IMG/VR virus record: IMGVR_UViG_3300037193_000639
Coordinates: 1-64,000 of that record
Direction: 5' to 3' (one strand)
Source of the DNA: a virus
Length of the DNA stretch: 64,000 nucleotides
Position numbers and translations under genes: made by a program. Position 1 is the stretch's first letter. The number at the start of each line of letters is the position of its first letter. Positions 1-6,749 of this stretch are shown here, piece by piece. Under the pieces are notes generated by a model. That model saw nothing but the letters and a program-made list of their open reading frames with translations, made no database searches and had not been told where the DNA came from.

Positions 1-481
1 ATATTATCCTTGTGTTATTACTAATGCTATGTGGTGAGGGAATATACTATTCCACAAGTATATTATAAGGTATGTCTTGCTGTCTGTCTACTTGACATTT
101 TGTGTTTAAGATTAGATGTCAAGGTTTATTGAATAACCCCTCTTTAAGCGCTTTATACAGCGGTCTGTTTCGCTACCCTTATCCCCCTACTAGACTACCT
201 CATTACGTGCTGCTATGGGGCTGTATGCACGTCTATATGGCTTTCTTGTTGTGGGGCTGTAGGGTCGTTATCGAGCAGTGTTATTATAGTTGCTTTTGTG
301 CAATGATTGTTGTGTTGCTATCGCTTGGCTGTTACAGGCGGGTTGTCGTTTGCTTATTAGTTTCATTGCGCCGCTGTCTGTTGGTTATTGTCTTGTTGTC
401 ATTGTCTAAGCGTCAATTGGTTTCCATTGTCATTCGGTCTACTGGTTTAGCAGTCCATCCGATAATGACTCTGACCCCATT

Positions 482-497
482 TGTTTCACATGAAACA
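482..497. promoter_or_regulatory. parS-like site (15 of 16 bases)
   Basis: The sequence TGTTTCACATGAAACA differs from the canonical chromosomal parS site TGTTTCACGTGAAACA only at the base after TGTTTCAC. parS is the loading site of ParB-family CTPases. No ParA or ParB gene is visible in this window, so a host ParB or a partition gene outside the window would have to read it. The match is direct; the function is inferred. Confidence 0.45.
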
Positions 498-773
498 TAG
501 CCGAACCTATTCCAAAAGCAACTATATTGCACTAAAGCAACACAACTGGATAGGTGTACAGTAGCGGGAGGGTGTATTGTTGCAAATGTGTTAAGAGGGT
601 GGGCGTACAGGGAACCTAGAGGTTAGACAGAGGGGGTGGTAGAGGGTTCTGTGCTGCCTAACTCATTGACCCACAAAGGTATTTATAAACTCTCTTTGTT
701 GGGCGAGGACTTATACTGTGCACTGGCATGGTGCAAACAGGTCGTCTGTTGATAACCTACCTGTCCGGCCTAG

Positions 774-782
774 TTATCCACA
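774..782 (+). promoter_or_regulatory. DnaA box
   Basis: TTATCCACA is a perfect match to the strong DnaA-box consensus. Only one clear copy is present, so it does not by itself prove an origin, but it lies in the largest non-coding region, about 300 bp upstream of the recombinase. Confidence 0.4.
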
Positions 783-1029
783 ATTCAAGATGGAAGCGAT
801 TAGAGTCGTTTAGAGCGATTCTTTGTTTGGGGCGTATGCAGGTATAGGTACTGCTTAGAAGTCGCGTCCTAGAGATATTTTAAGGGCTTAGAACGTATGT
901 TTTTGGGCGGGTTTGGGCTGTTAAGCACCACTTCCGATTCAGTAGATATTTATCGCCTACCTGAAAATCACTTATCAGGAACAAGACACTTTCTGTAAAA
1001 ATTTTCTATAAAATCCAATAGAATCTACC

Positions 1030-1058
1030 TTGACACACCCTTCGATATTTTATACAAT
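1030..1058 (+). promoter_or_regulatory. Promoter of the serine recombinase
   Basis: TTGACA (1030-1035) and TACAAT (1053-1058) are separated by 17 bp, a near-consensus sigma70 promoter. It lies 30 bp upstream of the recombinase start codon, with a GGGAGAA ribosome-binding site between. Confidence 0.65.
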
Positions 1059-1087
1059 CTTCTCGTCAAATCTTTCGGGAGAACGTC

Positions 1088-1750
1088 ATGGCAAATTTAA
1101 TTTTTTACAAACGTGTGTCTACTTCAGAACAAGGTGACAGCCGTCTCGGATTGGATGCCCAACAAGCGGATCTTGAAAGATTTGCAAGAAACGGTGGACA
1201 CACAATTATCGATAGTATGGAAGAAGTTGTCAGCGGGAAATACGACCTTGATAGGCGTCCTGTACTGAAGAAAGCCCTGCAGAGGGCTGCAAAAGATGGC
1301 TGCATTGTAGTTGTGTCCAAGCTTGATCGCCTATCCCGTAAAGCATCTTTCATCTTGTCCTTGATGGACACGAAAGCCCCGTTTGCCTCTGCTGAAGATG
1401 GATTGGAATGCCCTCCCCTGCAGCTCCACGTAAGGGCTATTATTGCAGAGGATGAGCGTAGAAGGATTGGTGAGCGTACAAAAGCTGCATTAGCTCAAGT
1501 GAAAGCTCGTGGGATTAAGCTGGGAGGGATTGTTAAGAACCATGATGTCGGTATCCAAAAAGGCGCAGCCACAAATAAAGCTGAAGCTGACGCCTTTGCA
1601 GAGTTTTTGAAACCTGTTCTGAAACGTATGAGGGATGTTGGTATGAGCGTGAATCAGATTGCTCAGGAGTTGAATGAGCAAGGAACCAAAACAGCCCGTG
1701 GCGGGAAGTGGTATCCTACTACTGTGTTGAATGTGATGAGGCGGTGGTAG
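1088..1750 (+). CDS. Small serine recombinase (resolvase/invertase type)
   Basis: The 220-residue protein starts with the resolvase signature YKRVSTSEQG, in which Ser11 after Arg-Val is the expected nucleophile. Later come the catalytic KLDRLSR segment (about residues 78-84), the long E-helix region, and a C-terminal helix-turn-helix with MSVNQIAQELNEQG. Length and order fit small serine recombinases, which cut and rejoin DNA at dimeric sites. It has its own promoter and is the only rightward gene left of the divergent control region, facing the end of the leftward block 18 bp away. It may act as integrase, invertase or dimer resolvase; nothing in the sequence decides this. No invertible segment or attachment site was recognised. 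Confidence 0.88.
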   Translation: MANLIFYKRVSTSEQGDSRLGLDAQQADLERFARNGGHTIIDSMEEVVSGKYDLDRRPVLKKALQRAAKDGCIVVVSKLDRLSRKASFILSLMDTKAPFASAEDGLECPPLQLHVRAIIAEDERRRIGERTKAALAQVKARGIKLGGIVKNHDVGIQKGAATNKAEADAFAEFLKPVLKRMRDVGMSVNQIAQELNEQGTKTARGGKWYPTTVLNVMRRW

Positions 1751-1767
1751 TTTTAATCTTCTATACC

Positions 1768-2007
1768 CTAAGCCCACCTATCATTGTCAAAATCCTCTTT
1801 AGAGAAAGGATACCTGCTGTCCCAATCTGAGAGCACACGATAGTTATGCCTTTCTTCTGGAGGAATTGAGCCTAAAGAGAGCAGAAGCTGTTTCATTCCT
1901 TCTACCTCTGCCCAATTCTCCCAACCGTCTTGCAGGAGTCTTTGTATCATGTACTTCGTTGTTTGACGGTATGCACGTACTTTATTCACTTCACCAATCC
2001 CCTCCAA
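1768..2007 (-). CDS. Hypothetical protein, 79 aa
   Basis: Last gene of the leftward block, convergent with the recombinase. The protein is charged and aromatic-rich with no motif I recognise. The ATG at 2007 overlaps the upstream gene by 22 nt. A GTG at 1989 overlaps the upstream stop as GTGA and has GGAGGGG in front of it, so it is an equally good start, giving 73 aa. Confidence 0.6.
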   Translation of the reverse strand: MEGIGEVNKVRAYRQTTKYMIQRLLQDGWENWAEVEGMKQLLLSLGSIPPEERHNYRVLSDWDSRYPFSKEDFDNDRWA

Positions 2008-2324
2008 GGAAGGTCTTGATAGCTGCTGTCTAAATCAAATTCAAATGTCTTGAAAAACAAAGCATCATCAGGGTTACTTCCAGAGCATTTCCATGTTCCC
2101 CCACACCAATAGGAATATTTAAGCTGATTATCTTCGTCGTGTACAGATGACATATCCCGCTCATACACGCCTTCATGGACGGGAGGCTCCGCAGGAGAAA
2201 ACCACTGTGTTACATGTTGCATATTCCTAGCCCTTTCAAACAATCTATTTATTCTGTCAAATGCTACTCCATCACCGGGAAGAGGGTCGCGTCCCACAAG
2301 CTTATCAAGTTTGTAATCTTTCAT
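1986..2324 (-). CDS. Hypothetical protein, 112 aa
   Basis: The start codon overlaps the upstream stop (CTATGA), which suggests translational coupling with the SLOG-like gene. The C-terminal half reads like a substrate or sequence-reporting domain (YWCGGTWKCSGSN), but I do not recognise the family. Small operon partner of unknown function. Confidence 0.65.
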   Translation of the reverse strand: MKDYKLDKLVGRDPLPGDGVAFDRINRLFERARNMQHVTQWFSPAEPPVHEGVYERDMSSVHDEDNQLKYSYWCGGTWKCSGSNPDDALFFKTFEFDLDSSYQDLPWRGLVK

Positions 2325-2869
2325 AGCTTTAACCCCTCTACACCAATCCGTACCTGTTCCACAATCTCTTCCCTCGTATGCTCTACATCAAGTCCATCTT
2401 CATGGCGTTGCTTAAACCCTCTCGGAAGAGTCATCTCAACAGGAATACCTAAGGCAATTCCTGCTACACCTCCTGCAAGGTCTGCTCCTGTTTGACCGCC
2501 TGAGACGATCTTGGAGATATTTAGATGCGGAGTGGCCTGCTTCAGCACATCATAGATGTGTTGGTTCACTTGTTCTTGATTTACGTCTTGCAGGTTGAGA
2601 GTATAAATCCCATTCCCCGCAATATTTAACACAGATGGATTTATTTTGTTGCAAACACACCAAACCAATCTTGCTGCGCTGATCGTAGGGAGTTGCAACG
2701 CAATAGGTGCATACTTTTCTCCAGCAGCCTTCTTCGTCAGCCTTTCCCCTGCTGTTGTGAAGTCCACAGCAAAAGCAATTGTCAAATCTGCAACAGAAGC
2801 ATTATGGTACGTCCTTGGAGCGTAGCTGCTTGACTTATGTTCTGTAATAGTCAGTAGATCAGTAAACAT
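2321..2869 (-). CDS. SLOG-superfamily protein, circularly permuted YpsA type
   Basis: The C-terminal half contains KIVSGGQTGADLAGGVAGIA followed by a GIPVEMTLPRGF strand. The GGQTGAD loop is the nucleotide-binding signature of cpYpsA-like SLOG proteins (relatives of DprA and LOG), which bind nucleotide-derived ligands. The N-terminal part (YHNASVADLTIAFAVDF) fits the permuted half. I chose the ATG at 2869 because AGGGA lies at Shine-Dalgarno distance; starts at 2875 or 2938 are possible, and the segment before 2875 looks unlike the domain. The function is unknown; a role in nucleotide sensing or in countering nucleotide-signalling defences is only inference. Confidence 0.65.
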   Translation of the reverse strand: MFTDLLTITEHKSSSYAPRTYHNASVADLTIAFAVDFTTAGERLTKKAAGEKYAPIALQLPTISAARLVWCVCNKINPSVLNIAGNGIYTLNLQDVNQEQVNQHIYDVLKQATPHLNISKIVSGGQTGADLAGGVAGIALGIPVEMTLPRGFKQRHEDGLDVEHTREEIVEQVRIGVEGLKL

Positions 2870-2983
2870 AGTCATCCCTAAACTCAGACAAGTGAATTTC
2901 ATTAACAAACGCACAACACTCCCTTGCACCCTGCTCATTGCAGACGGCTGTCAGGACCCACCAAGGGATGATGTTATTCCAGC

Positions 2984-3259
2984 TCACTGTTTTTCCTCTG
3001 TTCGTTTACATTCAGATTGTAACATTGCTTCACGAAAATTTTCTAGCTCTTTAATCAACGTGTCAATCTTATTTAAGCGTTCTTGAAGTTTTGTTGGCAC
3101 GTATCCAAATTCTAGTGAAATCTTCCTGCTGCAGTCAGAGATAGAAAAACAAGCATCAACCCAATCACCAGCGTATTGGTAAATGTAAGCTTCAAATGCA
3201 GCCAAGCCTTCCTGATCATTCAGAAAACCACGTTTATAGTATACTTCAGTCTCATTCAT
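2984..3259 (-). CDS. Hypothetical protein, 91 aa, helical C terminus
   Basis: The second half (residues about 50-90) is a predicted amphipathic helix with heptad-like spacing (LQERLNKIDTLIKELENF) and a charged tail. The start overlaps the upstream stop by 8 nt. No family recognised. Confidence 0.65.
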   Translation of the reverse strand: MNETEVYYKRGFLNDQEGLAAFEAYIYQYAGDWVDACFSISDCSRKISLEFGYVPTKLQERLNKIDTLIKELENFREAMLQSECKRTEEKQ

Positions 3260-3449
3260 CTGTTTTCTCCCAATTAGTTGAATTCTTTTTCACAACCCCA
3301 CTATACGAAGATTCATCTGAGGATGGGGAGCCGTTCCGGCTCCATTTATCATAAACTTTACACAGCAACCAGAAGGCAAGAAGCAAGATACCTCCTGCAA
3401 CCCACCCTCCAAGCCCTAGTGCAAGAGCTGTTAATTGTGCGGAAGACAT
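3252..3449 (-). CDS. Single-pass membrane protein, 65 aa
   Basis: Residues about 5-31 form one hydrophobic segment (ALALGLGGWVAGGILLLAFWLL), followed by a basic stretch and a polar Ser/Lys-rich tail, so the C terminus is probably cytoplasmic. The Shine-Dalgarno AGGAG lies inside the end of the upstream gene. Function unknown; small early membrane proteins of phages often act on the host envelope, but nothing here proves that. Confidence 0.65.
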   Translation of the reverse strand: MSSAQLTALALGLGGWVAGGILLLAFWLLCKVYDKWSRNGSPSSDESSYSGVVKKNSTNWEKTDE

Positions 3450-3638
3450 TTATTCCTCTCCTAAGTACAGAATGCCTTGTGAATCGTAGTAATACCAAGT
3501 ACCTGAGTTTTGCTCTAAGTCAAGCTCCTTCCACCTAACAGATGGGTCCCAAGATCGAGCGTAATACTCTAGCACTTCTACTTTAGTATCGTCTGGGAAT
3601 TGTTGCAAGAACTCGATTAATTCTTTTGTTGTGCACAT
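3450..3638 (-). CDS. Hypothetical protein, 62 aa
   Basis: The ATG at 3638 overlaps the upstream stop as TAATG, which fixes the start better than the in-frame TTG at 3650. The N terminus TTKELIEFLQQFPDDTKVEVL resembles a helix-strand unit common in small phage proteins of unknown role. Confidence 0.65.
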   Translation of the reverse strand: MCTTKELIEFLQQFPDDTKVEVLEYYARSWDPSVRWKELDLEQNSGTWYYYDSQGILYLGEE

Positions 3639-3844
3639 TATAATTTCCAATTATATTTAGGGTCTGGAACAAAACAAATAGCAATTTTGCAATCATACCC
3701 CATCCACCCTCTTCCCTCTGGTTTTGGATAACCGATACCTTCATAAGCTTTCACGAGCCACCCACCTTCAATTTTTGCCCTGAAAACATGGTCGTCAACC
3801 TTTTCCCACTTCAATTCCACTGCTTTATCCACAACCACTTTCAT
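3638..3844 (-). CDS. Hypothetical protein, 68 aa
   Basis: A compact, aromatic-rich, probably beta-rich protein (GGWLVKAYEG, GRGWMGYDCKIAICFVPD). It is coupled to the next gene by a TAATG overlap. No family recognised. Confidence 0.6.
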   Translation of the reverse strand: MKVVVDKAVELKWEKVDDHVFRAKIEGGWLVKAYEGIGYPKPEGRGWMGYDCKIAICFVPDPKYNWKL

Positions 3845-3890
3845 CCACTTCTGTTTAAATACTAATTACAAACCACTGTTACAGTTTCTT

Positions 3891-4085
3891 TTATGTTATC
3901 TCTATGTAATGCTCTTGTATTTCTTGATGTATAGGGTTATAACACCTAACTCTTTTCACTCTTTCCAACCAAACCCACCTATCCGTGTTCCAGCAGAACA
4001 CCGGAAGGAATGCAAAGATTGTTTCGATCCCTTCTCTAGATCTTTCCCGCTCTTCACGTTCAATTTGTGTTCTGCCAAGTTTCAT
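3891..4085 (-). CDS. Hypothetical protein, 64 aa
   Basis: The start overlaps the stop of a small upstream frame as AATGA, supporting translation. The N-terminal 20 residues are strongly charged (REERERSREG), followed by a hydrophobic aromatic stretch. No family recognised. Confidence 0.5.
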   Translation of the reverse strand: MKLGRTQIEREERERSREGIETIFAFLPVFCWNTDRWVWLERVKRVRCYNPIHQEIQEHYIEIT

Positions 4086-4183
4086 TCCGTTTCCTTTTCC
4101 GGCTCAGGCAACTTACTCACCATAATTGCAAAGTCTGTCAAAGTTTTCTTCGCATCATCAAACTGGCGCATGGCTTCAGTCAT
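4082..4183 (-). CDS. Very small ORF, 33 aa
   Basis: Encodes MTEAMRQFDDAKKTLTDFAI and 13 more residues, a helical charged peptide whose stop overlaps the next start. The frame stays open for about 23 codons upstream with similar composition but no ATG, GTG or TTG, so the gene may be longer than annotated or use an unusual start. Confidence 0.35.
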   Translation of the reverse strand: MTEAMRQFDDAKKTLTDFAIMVSKLPEPEKETE

Positions 4184-4294
4184 TTTCCGACATGCTTCTG
4201 TGATGCTTGAGCGGAAGTTATAACCTGCTCCAAGGTTTATTTCATCACCTACTTACAACTCTTAATTTTCCGAATTTACTGCCAATTTCAATCA

Positions 4295-5599
4295 TTAAGC
4301 AGCGTCCTCTGTGTCTACACTTTCAGCCAAGCCTTCCATGCACCTGAAGTGAAATGCTTTACTTTTTAGGAAGTATGGCTGCATATTACCTGTTTCGATC
4401 CGAAGAATGATGCCCTCTCCGGGATGGCTTGGATCAATGTAATCTGCACTCATACCGGGATAATTCTCTGTCAGGTGTTCAACTTCAGACATCAGTGCTT
4501 CAAGGTTTCCATTGTAGATCATTGGAGGACGTACTTCAAACGTAGGATTGATCCCACGCTCCTTGCACCATTGTTCCAACTGCGGTTGTGTAAAGTCCAC
4601 ATTCTCACCTTCTTCTGTCAGGTAGGTGATACGGTATACGTGGAAGCGGTACTCATGCTCTGCACAGCCGTACTTGTAGACAATTTGTTTGCCATACTTC
4701 TTCACAAAGTCTTTGTTCTTTGTTGCGTCACCTGAATGCACAGCCATAATCGGCTTACCGTTTGCATACCCTGCAATCTCACCGTAGATTGTCATGCCCT
4801 TCTTCATGTGCGGCTTTAGCATTTCAGCCACTTCGAAACGGAAAGCCTCAGAGCCGTGGAAACCTTCTTTCTCAGGGGTCGTCAATACCACATTACGAGT
4901 GCCTACAACATGATCCCATACGTACTCCGGGAAGACAGGTACTACCTTGTTTACAAGCTGCTTCCACTTCGGAAGTTCTTTGAATACCTTTGTGTAGCTG
5001 TTCCGATGAGATGTACCATGCACCTTCGCGTGGAAGTAGATCAGAGCACCGACAGGGATCATTGCAGCGTTGTGTTTGAACTGTGCACTGTCTTGATGCT
5101 TTTCGAAGTAGGGTGTTTCAGCTCTCTTCTTTTGTTTCGGACGATTTTGTTTTGCGATTGCGTCCCGTGTGGCTTGGGAAACATACTTGCAGCAGATCAC
5201 ATTTCCTTCAATGTTGTCAAACTCTGTCCCTAGTTGTACATATTTTGCACGAGACATTTCATCGTGTGTGTACACTAGGTAGGACAAACTCTCAAGTGGC
5301 ATGAAAAGACCCTCGCTGCGCACCTTAAGGAACGGCTGTGCACGTACGCGCCGATTCTCTTCGAAGAAGCCTGTCTTCTCAGGATTCTTGTTCAGGTGTG
5401 CTTTGCGGAACAGATTATTCTCATGGCAATATTCTTCTGACAGTTGAACATCTACTGGGAAGAATACACCCACAGACCCTTCTACCACATCTTTGCTTAC
5501 GATGACACGTTCACCGAGAACGATTGCAATGTGAATCTTGTCAGCACCGAGAATGGGAATTGTTTGTGTTACTTTTGCGATGATTGCTTTATGACTCAT
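4295..5599 (-). CDS. RNA ligase, DRB0094/Rnl5-like
   Basis: The 434-residue protein has an N-terminal OB-like domain (about 1-150) and a C-terminal nucleotidyltransferase domain. Motif I is KVHGTS (residues 192-197), where the Lys would carry AMP. Motif III is MTIYGEIAGY, motif IV PGEGIILRIE and motif V YFLKSKAF. An OB domain before the ligase core is the arrangement of the Deinococcus DRB0094 ligase, which seals 3'-OH/5'-phosphate RNA nicks. The gene overlaps the upstream metallophosphoesterase by 4 nt, so the two are probably co-translated and may act together in RNA repair. The phage also carries tRNAs, which could be substrates. Family level is fairly sure; subfamily is a judgement by eye. 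Confidence 0.82.
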   Translation of the reverse strand: MSHKAIIAKVTQTIPILGADKIHIAIVLGERVIVSKDVVEGSVGVFFPVDVQLSEEYCHENNLFRKAHLNKNPEKTGFFEENRRVRAQPFLKVRSEGLFMPLESLSYLVYTHDEMSRAKYVQLGTEFDNIEGNVICCKYVSQATRDAIAKQNRPKQKKRAETPYFEKHQDSAQFKHNAAMIPVGALIYFHAKVHGTSHRNSYTKVFKELPKWKQLVNKVVPVFPEYVWDHVVGTRNVVLTTPEKEGFHGSEAFRFEVAEMLKPHMKKGMTIYGEIAGYANGKPIMAVHSGDATKNKDFVKKYGKQIVYKYGCAEHEYRFHVYRITYLTEEGENVDFTQPQLEQWCKERGINPTFEVRPPMIYNGNLEALMSEVEHLTENYPGMSADYIDPSHPGEGIILRIETGNMQPYFLKSKAFHFRCMEGLAESVDTEDAA

Positions 5600-6141
5600 T
5601 GCTGCTCCTTAAATTTCTTTCTAGCTTCTTCAAACGAAATTGGCGTGTAGTTGATTTGTTCGACGCTGACACAGAGGTATCGTGGGTCGTATGTATCACC
5701 ATACTCCCTGTGCCAATCAATGTATTCTACCCTACTACTATGCAAATGCCCGTGAATATTTCCACCACACCATCTAGCCAAGCTTTTAGGGTGAATTGGA
5801 ATATGCGTCAAGATATAGTTATCAAGCTTATGGCTTCCACGGACATCTTTGAAATACGGTGTGTACTCCTCAAGCCGGAAGATATCGTGGTTCCCACGAA
5901 TGAGAACTTTTTCACCGTTCAGCCTGCCACAAATTTGCAGAGCTTTCCGATTAATCACAACATCCCCGAGATGATACACCTTATCCTTTGGCCCTACCAC
6001 TTTGTTCCAGTTTGCTACAAGAGCCTCATCCATCTCTTCCACATTACCCCAAGGACGGAGTTTTGAGCCGTCATTGTTGAGGAATTGTGTGACGCCTTTG
6101 TGTCCGAAATGTGTATCGGAAATCAGGAAAACGTTCGACAT
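5596..6141 (-). CDS. Calcineurin-like metallophosphoesterase
   Basis: All five metal-binding blocks are present in 181 residues: DTHFGH (9-14), GDV (59-61), GNHD (83-86), the His of LTHIPIH (about 113) and GHLH (131-134). This is the minimal catalytic core of the family, which hydrolyses phosphomono- or diesters with two metal ions. The start overlaps the upstream stop (TAATG) and the end overlaps the RNA ligase start, pointing to a shared role, perhaps clean-up of cyclic or 2'/3'-phosphate RNA ends before ligation (inference). Confidence 0.85.
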   Translation of the reverse strand: MSNVFLISDTHFGHKGVTQFLNNDGSKLRPWGNVEEMDEALVANWNKVVGPKDKVYHLGDVVINRKALQICGRLNGEKVLIRGNHDIFRLEEYTPYFKDVRGSHKLDNYILTHIPIHPKSLARWCGGNIHGHLHSSRVEYIDWHREYGDTYDPRYLCVSVEQINYTPISFEEARKKFKEQQ

Positions 6142-6377
6142 TAGTGAATCTTTCTAGAGTTTTGTTTACAAACGAACCTAATCATCTTCCAAGCAAGGAA
6201 GAAAAGCAACACGAAAATATTTATGATCGGTATGATCGCATAGAAGCATACTAGATAAAAATCTTTCCAATAGTGTACCTCCACAAACTCACTCATGCGC
6301 TTGCTGTAGATTGCAGAGATTGCCAAACCAATTAAAATGCAACCCGAAATGAAAGAGATGCCTAAAAGTAATTCCAT
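6141..6377 (-). CDS. Membrane protein with two transmembrane segments, 78 aa
   Basis: Hydrophobic segments at about residues 3-23 and 43-68 flank a short polar loop, and the C terminus is basic (CKQNSRKIH). No family recognised. The stop overlaps the phosphoesterase start. Confidence 0.65.
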   Translation of the reverse strand: MELLLGISFISGCILIGLAISAIYSKRMSEFVEVHYWKDFYLVCFYAIIPIINIFVLLFFLAWKMIRFVCKQNSRKIH

Positions 6378-6387
6378 ATCTAACTCA

Positions 6388-6585
6388 TTAACTTACTACT
6401 TGACGTTTTACCTCATATCCACCGATACCTACCACGGATACTACAGTATCAAGCATTTCGATAGTAGCTGCGTCTTTGACGGCAGTAATGTTGGCGTTGT
6501 AGTCCTTTGCAGCAGCTACAGCCAAGCTCATCATAGAGCCGTCATGGCCGTTCACGAAACCTACATAGTTTTTCATTTGTTGCAT
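6388..6585 (-). CDS. Hypothetical protein, 65 aa
   Basis: First gene after a terminator, so probably starts its own transcript. Its leader contains the dispersed hairpin (6616-6635), and TAGGAG precedes the start. The protein alternates Ala-rich helix and Val-rich strands (KDAATIEMLDTVVSVVGIGG). No family recognised. Confidence 0.65.
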   Translation of the reverse strand: MQQMKNYVGFVNGHDGSMMSLAVAAAKDYNANITAVKDAATIEMLDTVVSVVGIGGYEVKRQVVS

Positions 6586-6615
6586 TTGTTTCTCCTAGAG
6601 AATGGATTGTTTAAT

Positions 6616-6635
6616 ACTTCTCATTAGTGAGAAGT
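6616..6635. repeat. Dispersed palindrome TTCTCA-N4-TGAGAA, copy 1
   Basis: Arms ACTTCTCA and TGAGAAGT pair over 8 bp around the loop TTAG. It lies in the 5' leader of the leftward 65-aa gene, downstream of the terminator at 6701-6737. Confidence 0.75.
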
Positions 6636-6661
6636 TTACTGCTTTAAGTTGATACCAGAAT

Positions 6662-6688
6662 TCTATAGCAAGCATTTGCACATTGCAA
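6662..6688 (-). promoter_or_regulatory. Possible promoter after the internal terminator
   Basis: Read leftward, TTGCAA and TGC-TATAGA (an extended -10) are 15 bp apart. It sits between the terminator at 6701-6737 and the 6388-6585 gene, where a restart of transcription is needed. Weak match, so low confidence. Confidence 0.35.
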
Positions 6689-6700
6689 GTAATTTCTGTA

Positions 6701-6737
6701 AAAGAAAAGCCCTGTCGCATCTCTGCAAACAGGGCTT
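6701..6737 (-). terminator. Rho-independent terminator after the ClpP-like gene
   Basis: A 9-bp stem AAGCCCTGT/ACAGGGCTT (6707-6715 with 6729-6737) is followed, reading leftward, by TTTTCTTT. It lies 13 nt after the stop of the ClpP-like gene. Confidence 0.8.
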
Positions 6738-6749
6738 GTAAGGCATACT

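Larger units (their letters stand above)
1..1087. other. Leader region without a convincing gene
   Basis: About 1.1 kb precede the serine recombinase. One 132-codon frame is open (102-500), but its composition (runs of Leu, Val, Cys, Arg), lack of a Shine-Dalgarno and low-complexity translation do not look like a phage protein. The stretch holds a parS-like site (482-497), one exact DnaA box (774-782), CTTGACA and TGTCAAG half-sites at 91-97 and 116-122, and the recombinase promoter at its right end. The combination suggests a replication, partition or recombination region rather than coding sequence; that role is inferred. Confidence 0.5.

Noticed and set aside
102-500. Open frame of 132 codons in the leader
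   Set aside because: No ribosome-binding site, low-complexity Leu/Val/Cys/Arg composition, and the region carries regulatory-type sequences.
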